Positions 17,772-26,453 of a stretch of 64,000 nt of DNA are shown piece after piece. Source of the DNA: Vreelandella populi (lineage in GTDB: Bacteria > Pseudomonadota > Gammaproteobacteria > Pseudomonadales > Halomonadaceae). How positions within the stretch are numbered: the first letter of the stretch is position 1; every line of letters starts with the position of its first letter. The notes beneath the pieces were generated by a model. That model searched no databases. It was not told the DNA's origin and saw only the letters and a program-made list of their open reading frames with translations. The stretch is from contig NZ_RZHE01000012.1 in assembly GCF_003989825.1 (NCBI RefSeq), positions 186,001-250,000 of the forward strand, read 5' to 3'. The position numbers were made by a program, and so were the translations under genes.

Positions 17772-19490
17772 GTGGGGCATGCCCAGTTGCTAATCAGTTA
17801 TGGTCAGGCGTTTGTTGCTCCCGACAGGCGTTTGCATCGCAGCTCCATGTCGGTGCGCTTTCCTGATGCACCGCTGTTGAAAGTAAAAGGAGGCTGTGCG
17901 GTTATCAGCGACTCCGTTTCACGCAATACGCTGGCCAAGCAGGCAGGCGACTTGAGCGTGCGCGGCTTTTTGGCAGACTATTTTTCCACGCCCGACCATT
18001 GGGATACCAAGACATCGGCCACCCGGGTACTGCGCGCGCTTAATAGCTGGTGCTATAGCCAGAGTCAGCACGTCAAAGAGGGTGGGTTCGTTTCTTCGAT
18101 GTCGGTTATCGTGTTTCGTAAGCGCGAAGCCCATCTATTTCATATGGGCGATACGCTGGTATTTCGCCTGCGCGGGGCTGAATTCGAGCAGCTAACCCGT
18201 GATCACATAACGGACATAGGCGGCTACCATTACCCTTCCCGGGCGCTGGGGATGGATGGCAGTGTGGATATTGACTACACCCACCTGGGACTCAAGCAGG
18301 GCGATATTTTCCTGTTCACCACTCGAGGGGTGCGCGGCACGCTGCTGCCTTCGGATTACGTGCGCCTGATTCGTCAGGACGTCAGCGATCTGGATGCCGC
18401 CTGCGAACGCCTGGCAAGCGAGGCCAAGCAGCGCGCCCAGGAGAGGGGTTACGGTGGCGATCAGTTCTGTTTTCAACTGGTGCGTATTGATGAGCTTCCT
18501 GAGGAGTCCCCGGACGACCCTGGCCTGATTTACGGTGACCTGCCGATTCCGCCTGAGTTGGCGCCTGGCGAGCGTCTGGATGGCCTGGAAGTCATCGAGG
18601 TGTTGTCGCGCAACGCCCAGTCCCGGGTATATCGCGTGCGGGATGTGTATACCGAACGCGAGATGGTCATGAAGGCACCAAGCCCTGAGCTTTCCTTGCG
18701 TAACGCCTACCTTGAACACTTTTTACTTCAGCAGTGGGTGGTGGAACGGGTCAATTCGCCCTTCGTTGTGAAGGTGGTGAAGCCCGCAAGGCCGCGCCGC
18801 TATCTTTACTACCTGATGCAGCATGTGGAAGGCGAGACGCTTCGCCAATGGGCCGAACGGCACCCGCAGGCAAGCCTGATTCAGCGGCTGGATATCGCCA
18901 ACCAGCTCGGCAAGGCCGTGCAGGCGCTCCACCATCGGGATATTATTCATCAGCAGATTACCCCGGATAATATTTTGATTGATATCCACGGCCAGCTGAT
19001 ATTGAACGATTTTAGCGCCTGCCACATGCGCGAGGTGGATGGCCACCGACACTCGGGCGAGCTGCTGCGACAAATTGGTTTTAATGAACATACCGCACCA
19101 GAGTACGCCTTGGGTGACAGTACCGGGCGCCGCAGCGATCAGTACTCCTTGGCCTCGACAGTGTACTGGCTGCTAACCGGAGCGCTGCCTTATCAGTTGA
19201 CCCCGAACAAGCTACGCAGCCATACAGACCTTGAAGAGCTTAGCTATCGAAGTTCGCGCAGTCTTAATCCGGAAATATCGCCTGAGCTGGATGATGCCCT
19301 GCGACGCGCGCTGGACCCGCAGCGAGCACTGCGTTTCAGGCGTTTATCAGAGTTTTTACATGCCTTGCGGCGGCCGCTAGGCCGCCCAGTCCTACATGAA
19401 GCCAGCCGCCAGGAGCCTCGGCGTCATTTCTGGCAGGGCGTCGCGGGCGTTTTACTACTCTTGCTGGTGCTTTCCTGGCTGCTGCGCTGA
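17772..19490 (+). CDS. PP2C-like / Ser-Thr-kinase-like fusion, probably catalytically degenerate, tail-anchored
   Basis: A 572-residue fusion in the layout annotated elsewhere as bifunctional protein kinase/phosphatase: PP2C-like domain (about 1-240), kinase-like domain (about 270-535) and a single C-terminal membrane helix (556-571). The key residues look lost. In the PP2C half the usual DG is Asp47-Ser48, and TDG is Thr184-Arg185-Gly186. In the kinase half the glycine loop (LSRNAQSRVY, 278-287) has no Gly, HRD is His393-Gln394-Gln395, the catalytic-loop Lys is Thr397, and DFG is DFS (413-415). Lys301, Asn400, Asp413, APE (442-444) and Asp456 remain. The start is GTG 17772 behind AAGGAGG (4-base gap). 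It may be a signalling scaffold. Confidence 0.8.
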   Translation: MGHAQLLISYGQAFVAPDRRLHRSSMSVRFPDAPLLKVKGGCAVISDSVSRNTLAKQAGDLSVRGFLADYFSTPDHWDTKTSATRVLRALNSWCYSQSQHVKEGGFVSSMSVIVFRKREAHLFHMGDTLVFRLRGAEFEQLTRDHITDIGGYHYPSRALGMDGSVDIDYTHLGLKQGDIFLFTTRGVRGTLLPSDYVRLIRQDVSDLDAACERLASEAKQRAQERGYGGDQFCFQLVRIDELPEESPDDPGLIYGDLPIPPELAPGERLDGLEVIEVLSRNAQSRVYRVRDVYTEREMVMKAPSPELSLRNAYLEHFLLQQWVVERVNSPFVVKVVKPARPRRYLYYLMQHVEGETLRQWAERHPQASLIQRLDIANQLGKAVQALHHRDIIHQQITPDNILIDIHGQLILNDFSACHMREVDGHRHSGELLRQIGFNEHTAPEYALGDSTGRRSDQYSLASTVYWLLTGALPYQLTPNKLRSHTDLEELSYRSSRSLNPEISPELDDALRRALDPQRALRFRRLSEFLHALRRPLGRPVLHEASRQEPRRHFWQGVAGVLLLLLVLSWLLR

Positions 19491-19517
19491 GGCGCATGCC
19501 AAAGGCAGATAAATACA

Positions 19518-19549
19518 AAATGGGCGATGAGATAACTCATCGCCCATTT
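19518..19549. terminator. Bidirectional terminator between convergent genes
   Basis: A 14-bp perfect inverted repeat, aaatgggcgatgag (19518-19531) and ctcatcgcccattt (19536-19549), with a 4-base loop and A/T ends on both strands. Confidence 0.85.
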
Positions 19550-19590
19550 CTAATTACCGCTACACCTTGGCCTAAACGGCCGGCGTGATG

Positions 19591-20850
19591 TTACAGCGTG
19601 AACGTAGGAAGTTTTTGCTCAACCTTGGCAAGTTTGAGCTTAGCCACTTTTGGCAAACCATTCTCAAACGGAGGGAAGTCTTCGCCTTGAATCAGCGGTG
19701 ATAGGTACTCGCGGCAGGCTTGAGTAATCGCAAAGCCGCTTTCGCTGATAAAGTCCCGTGGCATGAATTTTTCCTGGTTGGCGATTTGCGATAATGGCGC
19801 GGAAATCACATCCCACTGGTAGGGCGACTGGGAAACACGCCGAATTGCCGGCATCATCGAGTTTTTGCCTGCCAGCGCCAGCGTCACGGCTTCACGGCCC
19901 ACCGCGTAAGCCTGTTCAACATCGGTTTTGGAAGCCAAGTGACGGGCCGCACGCTGCAGGTAGTCGGCCACCGCCCAGTGGTACTTATAGCCCAGGTCCT
20001 GCTTGATCATGCCCGCAAGCGTCGGCGCGACACCGCCTAGCTGGCGATGTCCAAAGGCATCGGTATTGCCCGCGTCGGCCAGGAACGTGCCATCTTCATA
20101 GCGTGCCCCTTCGGATACGACAATCACGCAGTAGCCGTACTGTTTAACGCTTTCCTCAACACGTGCCATCACCGCTTTGCGGTTGAAGGCAATCTCCGGG
20201 AAAATAATTAAATGAGGCGGCTCACCTTCACCTTCTCCGGCAAGCCCGCCCGCTGCAGCAATCCAACCCGCATGGCGTCCCATCACTTCAAGAACAAATA
20301 CCTTGGTGGATGTTGCACACATCGAGGCGATATCCAGCGAGGCTTCGAGGGTAGAGGTAGCGATATATTTGGCAACGCTACCAAAGCCCGGGCTGTTATC
20401 GGTAATCGGCAGGTCGTTATCCACGGTTTTAGGCACGTGGATAGCGGTCAGTGGATAGCCGAGCTTTTCAGAAAGCTGAGAAATTTTCAGGCAAGTGTCA
20501 GCGCTGTCGCCGCCACCGTTATAGAAGAAGTAACGGATATCGTGAGCTTTGAATACTTCAATCAAGCGTTCGTACTGGGCACGATGCGTGTCGATATCTT
20601 TCAGCTTGTAGCGGCAAGAACCGAACGCGCCACCCGGCGTATGGCGTAACGCAGCGATCGATTCGTCACTTTCCTGGCTTACATCAATAAGATCTTCAGT
20701 CAACGCGCCAATGATGCCGTTATGACCGGCATACACTTTACCAATCTGCTCGGGCGCCTGACGGCAAGCTTCGATAACGCCACAGGCACTGGCGTTAATA
20801 ACGGCGGTAACGCCGCCTGACTGGGCGTAAAAAGCATTATGCTGAGCCAT
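19591..20850 (-). CDS. pfp: 6-phosphofructokinase, pyrophosphate-dependent type
   Basis: Reversibly phosphorylates fructose 6-phosphate. The 419-residue protein is longer than ATP-PFK of E. coli (320). Where ATP enzymes have Gly, it has Asp115 in NGGGDSADT and Lys141 in PKTVDND, the pair that marks PPi as phosphoryl donor in this family. Asp144 is the catalytic base position, and MGRHAGWIAA is the sugar-phosphate site. The donor assignment is inferred from these residues. With PPi as donor the step can run both ways, and it shares its PPi pool with the nearby ppa product. Confidence 0.9.
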   Translation of the reverse strand: MAQHNAFYAQSGGVTAVINASACGVIEACRQAPEQIGKVYAGHNGIIGALTEDLIDVSQESDESIAALRHTPGGAFGSCRYKLKDIDTHRAQYERLIEVFKAHDIRYFFYNGGGDSADTCLKISQLSEKLGYPLTAIHVPKTVDNDLPITDNSPGFGSVAKYIATSTLEASLDIASMCATSTKVFVLEVMGRHAGWIAAAGGLAGEGEGEPPHLIIFPEIAFNRKAVMARVEESVKQYGYCVIVVSEGARYEDGTFLADAGNTDAFGHRQLGGVAPTLAGMIKQDLGYKYHWAVADYLQRAARHLASKTDVEQAYAVGREAVTLALAGKNSMMPAIRRVSQSPYQWDVISAPLSQIANQEKFMPRDFISESGFAITQACREYLSPLIQGEDFPPFENGLPKVAKLKLAKVEQKLPTFTL

Positions 20851-20977
20851 TGAAACGTCTCATCTCTTGAAAAGCGAAAAAGTGGAGCACACAGAAAGTG
20901 TTGAATACGTTCACTACCGGTGCCTCAAAGTGGCGAAGTTTAGCGTAAAGCCATAATGGCTGCATCCAACGAACGGC

Positions 20978-21646
20978 TTATTCGCTCTCGTCCAGATCTT
21001 GTTCACGTTGGGCTAAACGCCAGCCGCCTAGATCCTTGTAACGGTTAACCATTGCGCAAAAAAGCTCCGCGGTACGCTCTGTATCATAACGTGCAGAATG
21101 GGCCGCTTTATTATCAAACTCGATGCCCGCCGCGCGGCAGGCCCGGGCCAGCACCGTCTGACCGTAAACCAGACCGGCAAGGGTTGCGGTATCAAAGCTT
21201 GAAAAGGGATGGAACGGGTTGCGTTTAACGTTACAGCGGTTGGCGGCCGCATTGAGAAAGCCCTGATCGAAGGCAGCGTTGTGGCCAACCAGGATGGCCC
21301 TTGAGCAGCCATGGGCTTTTATCGATTTGCGTATCGGGCGAAAAAGTTCGCCCAGTGCCTCGGATTCGCTTAGCGCTACCTGACGACGCAGTGGGTCATC
21401 AAGATTGATGCCGGTAAAATCAAGCGCGGACTGCTCAACATTGGCGCCTTCAAAAGGCTGAATGTGATAGGCATAGGTCGCGTCAGGCAGCAGATTTCCT
21501 TCAGGGTCCATGGTGAGCGTGACGGCTGCAATCTCAAGCACGGCATCACTTTGGGCATTGAAGCCACCCGTTTCTAAATCAATGACAACCGGCAGATAAC
21601 TGCGAAAACGTTGGGCCATTAATTCGCGGGCAATTGCCTCGCTCAT
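20978..21646 (-). CDS. rnt: Ribonuclease T
   Basis: DEDDh 3'-5' exoribonuclease that trims tRNA CCA ends and matures 5S/23S rRNA. The 222-residue protein shows Exo [11 protein letters not shown] (Asp and Glu), Exo [14 protein letters not shown], and Exo [13 protein letters not shown] with the catalytic His and Asp. The length and the [12 protein letters not shown] stretch match RNase T rather than the DnaQ subunit. It appears to be a single gene; the 331 bases from its stop to the argG side hold no other gene on this strand. Confidence 0.95.
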   Translation of the reverse strand: MSEAIARELMAQRFRSYLPVVIDLETGGFNAQSDAVLEIAAVTLTMDPEGNLLPDATYAYHIQPFEGANVEQSALDFTGINLDDPLRRQVALSESEALGELFRPIRKSIKAHGCSRAILVGHNAAFDQGFLNAAANRCNVKRNPFHPFSSFDTATLAGLVYGQTVLARACRAAGIEFDNKAAHSARYDTERTAELFCAMVNRYKDLGGWRLAQREQDLDESE

Positions 21647-21856
21647 GCAGCTCTCCTTAGTAAAGCGAGTAATCGGTCAAAAATGGGCGGCAAGCCGCCT
21701 CTTCGATGGTGTGATTCTAGCAGCTTTCTTCTTAAGGCGTCGTTGACGGTATTCGCTGAGCATAGAGAACGCTATACTCGGGGTTTATTTCGCATGCGGC
21801 GCGATGGCTGGCGCTGCATTTTCTGGTGAAATTGCTTTTATAAAAAGGAGCAAAGA

Positions 21857-23077
21857 ATGTCCGATGTCAAAAAGGTTGTGCTGGCATATTCAGGCGGCCT
21901 GGACACATCTGTAATCGTTAAGTGGTTGCAAGAGACTTACAACTGCGAGGTGGTGACCTTTACTGCCGACATCGGTCAAGGCGAAGAAGTCGAGCCGGCA
22001 CGCGCGAAGGCACAGGCGCTGGGTGTTAAAGAAATTTACATTGAAGATCTGCGTGAAGAGTTTGTTCGCGATTACGTCTTCCCGATGTTCCGTGCCAACA
22101 CGATTTATGAAGGCGAGTACCTGCTGGGTACTTCGATTGCGCGCCCGCTGATCGCCAAGCGCTTGATCGAAATCGCCAACGAAACCGGCGCGGATGCCAT
22201 TTCGCACGGTGCCACCGGTAAAGGTAACGATCAGGTACGCTTTGAACTAGGCGGCTATGCTCTCAAACCCGGCGTTAAAGTCATTGCGCCGTGGCGTGAA
22301 TGGGATCTGACTTCGCGTGAAAAGCTGATGGCTTATTGCGAAGAGCACAATATCCCGGTGGATTTTTCCAACAAAAAGAAAAAATCTCCTTATTCAATGG
22401 ATGCCAACCTGCTGCATATCTCTTATGAAGGCGGCATTCTGGAAGACCCGTGGGCCGAAGCCGAAGACGATATGTGGCGCTGGAGCGTTTCTCCAGAAGC
22501 TGCACCCGATCAGCCTACTTACGTCGAGCTGACGTTTGAGAAAGGCGATATCGTGGCGATCGACGGCGAAGCTCTCAAAGCTCATGAAGTGCTTGAGAAG
22601 CTCAACAAGGTGGGCGGCGACAACGGCATTGGTCGCTTGGACATCGTTGAAAACCGCTATGTAGGCATGAAGTCTCGTGGTTGCTACGAAACTCCAGGGG
22701 GCACCATCATGCTGCGCGCTCACCGGGCAATCGAATCGCTGACGCTTGACCGCGAAGAAGCTCACCTGAAAGATCAGCTAATGCCGAAATACGCAGAAGT
22801 GATCTACAACGGTTACTGGTGGAGCCCTGAGCGTCGCATGCTGCAGGCGGCCATTGATGAAACCCAGAAAAACGTCTCGGGCGTTGTGCGTATGAAGCTC
22901 TATAAGGGCAATGCCACCGTCGTAGGACGCAAGTCCGAGCAATCACTCTTCGATGAGTCTATTGCCACGTTTGAAGACGATGCGGGTGCTTACAACCAGA
23001 AAGACGCGGAAGGCTTTATCAAGCTTAATGCCTTACGCCTGCGCATTGCTGCAGGTAAAGGTCGCCAGCAGAGCTGA
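21857..23077 (+). CDS. argG: Argininosuccinate synthase
   Basis: Joins citrulline and aspartate with ATP, giving argininosuccinate, AMP and PPi, the penultimate step of arginine synthesis. The 406-residue protein starts with the PP-loop AYSGGLDTS (about 10-18) and has [14 protein letters not shown] and [13 protein letters not shown] [12 protein letters not shown]. The length fits the type I family. The ATG at 21857 has AAAAGGAG upstream. A strong terminator follows. Confidence 0.97.
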   Translation: MSDVKKVVLAYSGGLDTSVIVKWLQETYNCEVVTFTADIGQGEEVEPARAKAQALGVKEIYIEDLREEFVRDYVFPMFRANTIYEGEYLLGTSIARPLIAKRLIEIANETGADAISHGATGKGNDQVRFELGGYALKPGVKVIAPWREWDLTSREKLMAYCEEHNIPVDFSNKKKKSPYSMDANLLHISYEGGILEDPWAEAEDDMWRWSVSPEAAPDQPTYVELTFEKGDIVAIDGEALKAHEVLEKLNKVGGDNGIGRLDIVENRYVGMKSRGCYETPGGTIMLRAHRAIESLTLDREEAHLKDQLMPKYAEVIYNGYWWSPERRMLQAAIDETQKNVSGVVRMKLYKGNATVVGRKSEQSLFDESIATFEDDAGAYNQKDAEGFIKLNALRLRIAAGKGRQQS

Positions 23078-23084
23078 TCCCGAT

Positions 23085-23114
23085 AAAAGCGGCAGGGTTT
23101 CCCTGCCGCTTTTT
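23085..23114 (+). terminator. Terminator of argG
   Basis: Inverted repeat aaaagcggcaggg / ccctgccgctttt with a 3-base loop, ending in TTTTT on the plus strand, 8 bases past the argG stop. Confidence 0.9.
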
Positions 23115-23132
23115 AACACGGCAGGAACCGGT

Positions 23133-23567
23133 ATGTTAAAAAAGCTGTTATCAGGACTTTTTGGTGGGGAACGTGAAAAAACTCCCAAGGCCAACATGAA
23201 AGCCGCTGAGCCGGTTGAATATAAAGGCTTTCTGATCGTGTCACAGCCTGATCAACAAAGCGGCCAATACCGTGTCAGTGGCTACATCAGCCAGGCAAAT
23301 GCGAGCGGTGAACCCCGCGAACATCGGTTTGAACGCTCGGATATGCTGCCAGCCCGCGAGGCTTGTGATGCGATGATGGTTACCAAAGCGCAGCGCTATA
23401 TTGATGAAGTGGGCGAGGCCATGTTTGAGCCCGACCCTCGTCAGGCAGGTGGGGAACCGTCGCCAGTAAGACATTCAATAGCGCTAGACGTTAACGCACG
23501 CCCATCAAGCTTTCCTATTCAGTCGAGGCTTCTTCAGGAAGCTCTAGCACAAAACAGGCCCCACTGA
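23133..23567 (+). CDS. HlyU family protein (putative transcriptional regulator)
   Basis: HlyU proteins in vibrios are regulators that relieve H-NS-type repression of virulence genes; most relatives are uncharacterised. The 144-residue product begins MLKKLLSGLFGG. The HlyU-like core (about 29-105) has EYKGFLIVSQPD, GQYRVSGYISQ, HRFERSDM and MMVTKAQRYIDEVGEAMFEP. The tail beyond about 110 is longer than usual and runs 53 bp into the 3' end of the convergent histidine kinase gene. The resemblance is by eye. An MvaT silencer is encoded at 57.6 kb, a possible functional counterpart. Confidence 0.7.
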   Translation: MLKKLLSGLFGGEREKTPKANMKAAEPVEYKGFLIVSQPDQQSGQYRVSGYISQANASGEPREHRFERSDMLPAREACDAMMVTKAQRYIDEVGEAMFEPDPRQAGGEPSPVRHSIALDVNARPSSFPIQSRLLQEALAQNRPH

Positions 23568-26253
23568 GTACTTGCGGATCCTCCACCCAAAGCTTGCCGC
23601 CAAGGTGTGTGGCAATTGCCCGGCTGATGGGTAACCCCAACCCGCTACCTTTGGGGCGTTGGCTGGTTAATTGATTATCTGCTTGTAACTGGTGGAATCT
23701 CTCGAAAACCAGTTCGCGAGCGCTCTCTGCTATACCTACTCCATTATCTTCAATGCACAGGTAAACATGCTGCTGCTTTTTATAAAGCCGCAGAAGAATT
23801 CGTGGGTCTGCGGGGTTAGCAAACTTACTGGCGTTATCTAGCAGGTTGAGAATGATTTGCTCTAGACGGTCGGCGTCGCCCACTACCTGGGCCGGGCGTT
23901 CGTCGATGGTAACGTCAAGACGAATATTGCGATCCTCATGAAGTCTGGCTACTGTCTCCACGCTATGATCCGCCAGTGCCGCTAGATCCAGAGGCATCGC
24001 ATGCAGTGGCATACGACCACTTTCCAGTTGGGCCAGGTCCAGTATTTCATCGATCAGTCTTGAAAGGCGTTGGCTTTCAAGCACCATAACGTTCAGGAAA
24101 TGCTGTCGTTTTGGCTCGGCAATGGCGGGTTGGCTTGCCAGAATTTCTGCAAACGCGCGGATGGACGTTAGCGGCGTACGCAGCTCATGGCTCACCATGG
24201 CCACAAACTCGTCCTTTAAACGATCAAGTTCGCGCAGACGGTCGTTAGCACGTTGCAAGTCATTGCCAATGCGCGCCAGCTCATCGGATTTCTGTTTTAA
24301 CCTTCGGTTGTACTCCAGGGTTTGGGTAGTGGTATCCAGCATGCTCAATAAGGATTCTATATCCAGGGCTTCTCCTCGAACCACCGAGTTGATAAGTATG
24401 CGAGCAGAGGCGTTGCCTAGTGAACCCGCCAGGGCCTGTTCAGCGCGCATGATCAAGTCATCAGACGCTGGCTGATCCTGCTGGACTAACTCAAAACGAT
24501 TCGAGTGCTTTTTAAAAACCCGTTGGGCTGCCTTAAGTCCCAGATAGCGAATCAGCAACTCGTGCAGCGCGCCTTGGGTTGTCTGCCCGCGTTGAAGTGC
24601 TGTAGTCGGCAAGTTAGGGTGCAGCGCTTCAGTAAATAGCGCCGCCTGAGTCTGTTCAAGGGGCGAGGGGTGTGTAAACAGTGAAATACCTACCAGCAGG
24701 CTTACATTGATGAGCATGCTCCAGAGCAGTGAGTGGCTATAGATATCCCAGCCATCAAGTCCAAATAGCGCGTAGGGAGTAAGCCAACTAACACCCCAGG
24801 GGCCATCTGCCAGCAGGGCCGTATCCAGCCAGCCGGATTGGGCAAAGCCAGGTAGCAGCAGGGTATAGCTCCAGGTAAGGAATCCGGCGATCAAGCCCAT
24901 CATGGCGCCGCGCCGCGTGGCACCCCGCCAGTAAAGGCCAATAAGCAGCGCTGGCGCAAACTGGGCCGCGCCTACAAACGATACCAATCCAATAGTCACC
25001 AGGCTGTAGGTGTCACCAATAAGGGCATGGTAGAGATAACCCAGCAGCAGGATGAGCAAGATCGCCACGCGGCGTATTCGCAATAGCCAGTGGGCAAGCT
25101 CACCGGTGCTTCCCGCATGAAGCTTTTTGAAGCGCAACAATAGCGGCATGACCAGCTGATTACTGACCATGGTGGAAAGCGCGATGGTTTCGACAATCAC
25201 CATGCCGGTGGCAGCGGAAAGCCCTCCAATAAAAACCAGTAAAGGCAGGCCTTCAAGTCCTGCAGAAAGCGGTAGGGTAAGTACAAAGCTATCCGGGTCC
25301 CCTGCATCCAGTAGCAAGCCCGCCAGTGCAATGGGAATGACAAACAGGTTGATTAACAGCAGGTAGAGCGGAAACAGCCAGCTGGCACGGGCCAAATGCT
25401 GTTCATCGACATTTTCAACCACCAACACTTGAAACTGGCGGGGTAGGGTTAAAAAAGCCAAAAAGGCAAGAATGAGCATTCCTACCCAACCGGTAACGCC
25501 GCCTGGCACGCTCTCAAGGTGCATTAGTCCATTTAATGCTGGCGTGTTTGCGACTTGAGCAAACAGTGCGCTTGGACCTTCAAACAGACTGAAGACGATA
25601 AAGATGCCCACGGCCAGGAACGCGATCAGTTTGACCAATGATTCAAGGGCAATGGCTGCGACCATTCCTTCATGACGTTCGCTGGCATCCAAATGACGCG
25701 TGCCGAATAAAATGATAAATACGGCCAGTACCAGCGCGACCCAGAGTGAACGGTCCATCCAGAAACGTTCGTTGTATAGGATTGACTCAGCGCTTTGGGG
25801 GTAACTGATAAGTACCGCGTGGCTTACGGTAATGGCTTTTAGTTGCAGCGCAATATACGGCGTAATGGTAATCAGTGAAATCAATGCGACCAGCGCACCA
25901 AGGCCGGTGCTTTTGCCATAGCGAGCGCTTATGAAATCGGCTATGGAGGTGATGCGCTGACGTGCGGCAATACGTACCATCTTGCGAATGATAAATGGCG
26001 ACAGCAGCATCGCAAGCGTTGGTCCCAGGTAGATAAGCAAAAAACTGGGGCCAAACTGAGCCGCTCGGCCCACGCTGCCATAGAAAGTCCAGGCCGTGCA
26101 GTAAACGGCAATGGACAGCGCGTAAACCGTTGGCGAGCCAATAATGGAACGGCCTTGCTCGGCCCGCCGGTCGCCCCAGGCGGCAACCAGAAATAGCAGG
26201 CCCAGGTAGCCAAACACTGCACAGAGTAGCAGCACATCGGTTCGCATGGTCAT
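23515..26253 (-). CDS. Sodium/solute symporter-histidine kinase fusion (CbrA/CrbS type)
   Basis: A 912-residue membrane sensor kinase. About residues 1-510 form a multi-helix SSS (proline/acetate symporter-like) domain, then a linker (about 530-660), a coiled segment, a HisKA domain with phospho-acceptor His689 (VSHELRTP) and a HATPase with ILNLLDNASKF, EDNGVGI and GSGLGLPIS. There is no receiver or obvious PAS domain. Known relatives CbrA and CrbS control carbon/nitrogen balance and acetate use. Its ATG overlaps the stop of the small upstream gene (ATGA). It is the last gene of a four-gene operon. Confidence 0.9.
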   Translation of the reverse strand: MTMRTDVLLLCAVFGYLGLLFLVAAWGDRRAEQGRSIIGSPTVYALSIAVYCTAWTFYGSVGRAAQFGPSFLLIYLGPTLAMLLSPFIIRKMVRIAARQRITSIADFISARYGKSTGLGALVALISLITITPYIALQLKAITVSHAVLISYPQSAESILYNERFWMDRSLWVALVLAVFIILFGTRHLDASERHEGMVAAIALESLVKLIAFLAVGIFIVFSLFEGPSALFAQVANTPALNGLMHLESVPGGVTGWVGMLILAFLAFLTLPRQFQVLVVENVDEQHLARASWLFPLYLLLINLFVIPIALAGLLLDAGDPDSFVLTLPLSAGLEGLPLLVFIGGLSAATGMVIVETIALSTMVSNQLVMPLLLRFKKLHAGSTGELAHWLLRIRRVAILLILLLGYLYHALIGDTYSLVTIGLVSFVGAAQFAPALLIGLYWRGATRRGAMMGLIAGFLTWSYTLLLPGFAQSGWLDTALLADGPWGVSWLTPYALFGLDGWDIYSHSLLWSMLINVSLLVGISLFTHPSPLEQTQAALFTEALHPNLPTTALQRGQTTQGALHELLIRYLGLKAAQRVFKKHSNRFELVQQDQPASDDLIMRAEQALAGSLGNASARILINSVVRGEALDIESLLSMLDTTTQTLEYNRRLKQKSDELARIGNDLQRANDRLRELDRLKDEFVAMVSHELRTPLTSIRAFAEILASQPAIAEPKRQHFLNVMVLESQRLSRLIDEILDLAQLESGRMPLHAMPLDLAALADHSVETVARLHEDRNIRLDVTIDERPAQVVGDADRLEQIILNLLDNASKFANPADPRILLRLYKKQQHVYLCIEDNGVGIAESARELVFERFHQLQADNQLTSQRPKGSGLGLPISRAIATHLGGKLWVEDPQVLSGACFVLELPEEASTE

Positions 26254-26453
26254 CGTCTTTTAGGGTGTTCCATGAGCCAAGCCGTCAGGCCGATGATCAC
26301 GGCCCATGCGCCAAAAAGATATCCTGGCAACCAGCCAATACTGGAAGAAGGCAGACGATCAATGATCAGCAGCACCGGCGGGCAGAAAAGTACTAGCGCC
26401 AGAATTACCAGCGCCAGTAGCCTTTCACGATAGCGTGGGTTTAAAGGCGTCAT
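26250..26453 (-). CDS. Small two-helix membrane protein between exonuclease and kinase genes
   Basis: A 67-residue protein with two hydrophobic segments (about 11-31 and 38-60) and a basic C-terminus (EHPKRR). It overlaps both neighbours by four bases (ATGA at 26450-26453 and 26250-26253), which implies translational coupling. A short membrane protein translationally coupled to cbrA (CbrX) is known in Pseudomonas; whether this is homologous cannot be judged by eye. It may be a subunit or a coupling device for the SSS-kinase. Confidence 0.75.
   Translation of the reverse strand: MTPLNPRYRERLLALVILALVLFCPPVLLIIDRLPSSSIGWLPGYLFGAWAVIIGLTAWLMEHPKRR

Noticed and set aside
22953..23132. Upstream extension of the HlyU-like frame into argG
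   Set aside because: It would overlap the argG 3' end and its terminator; the ATG at 23133 begins the recognisable protein.
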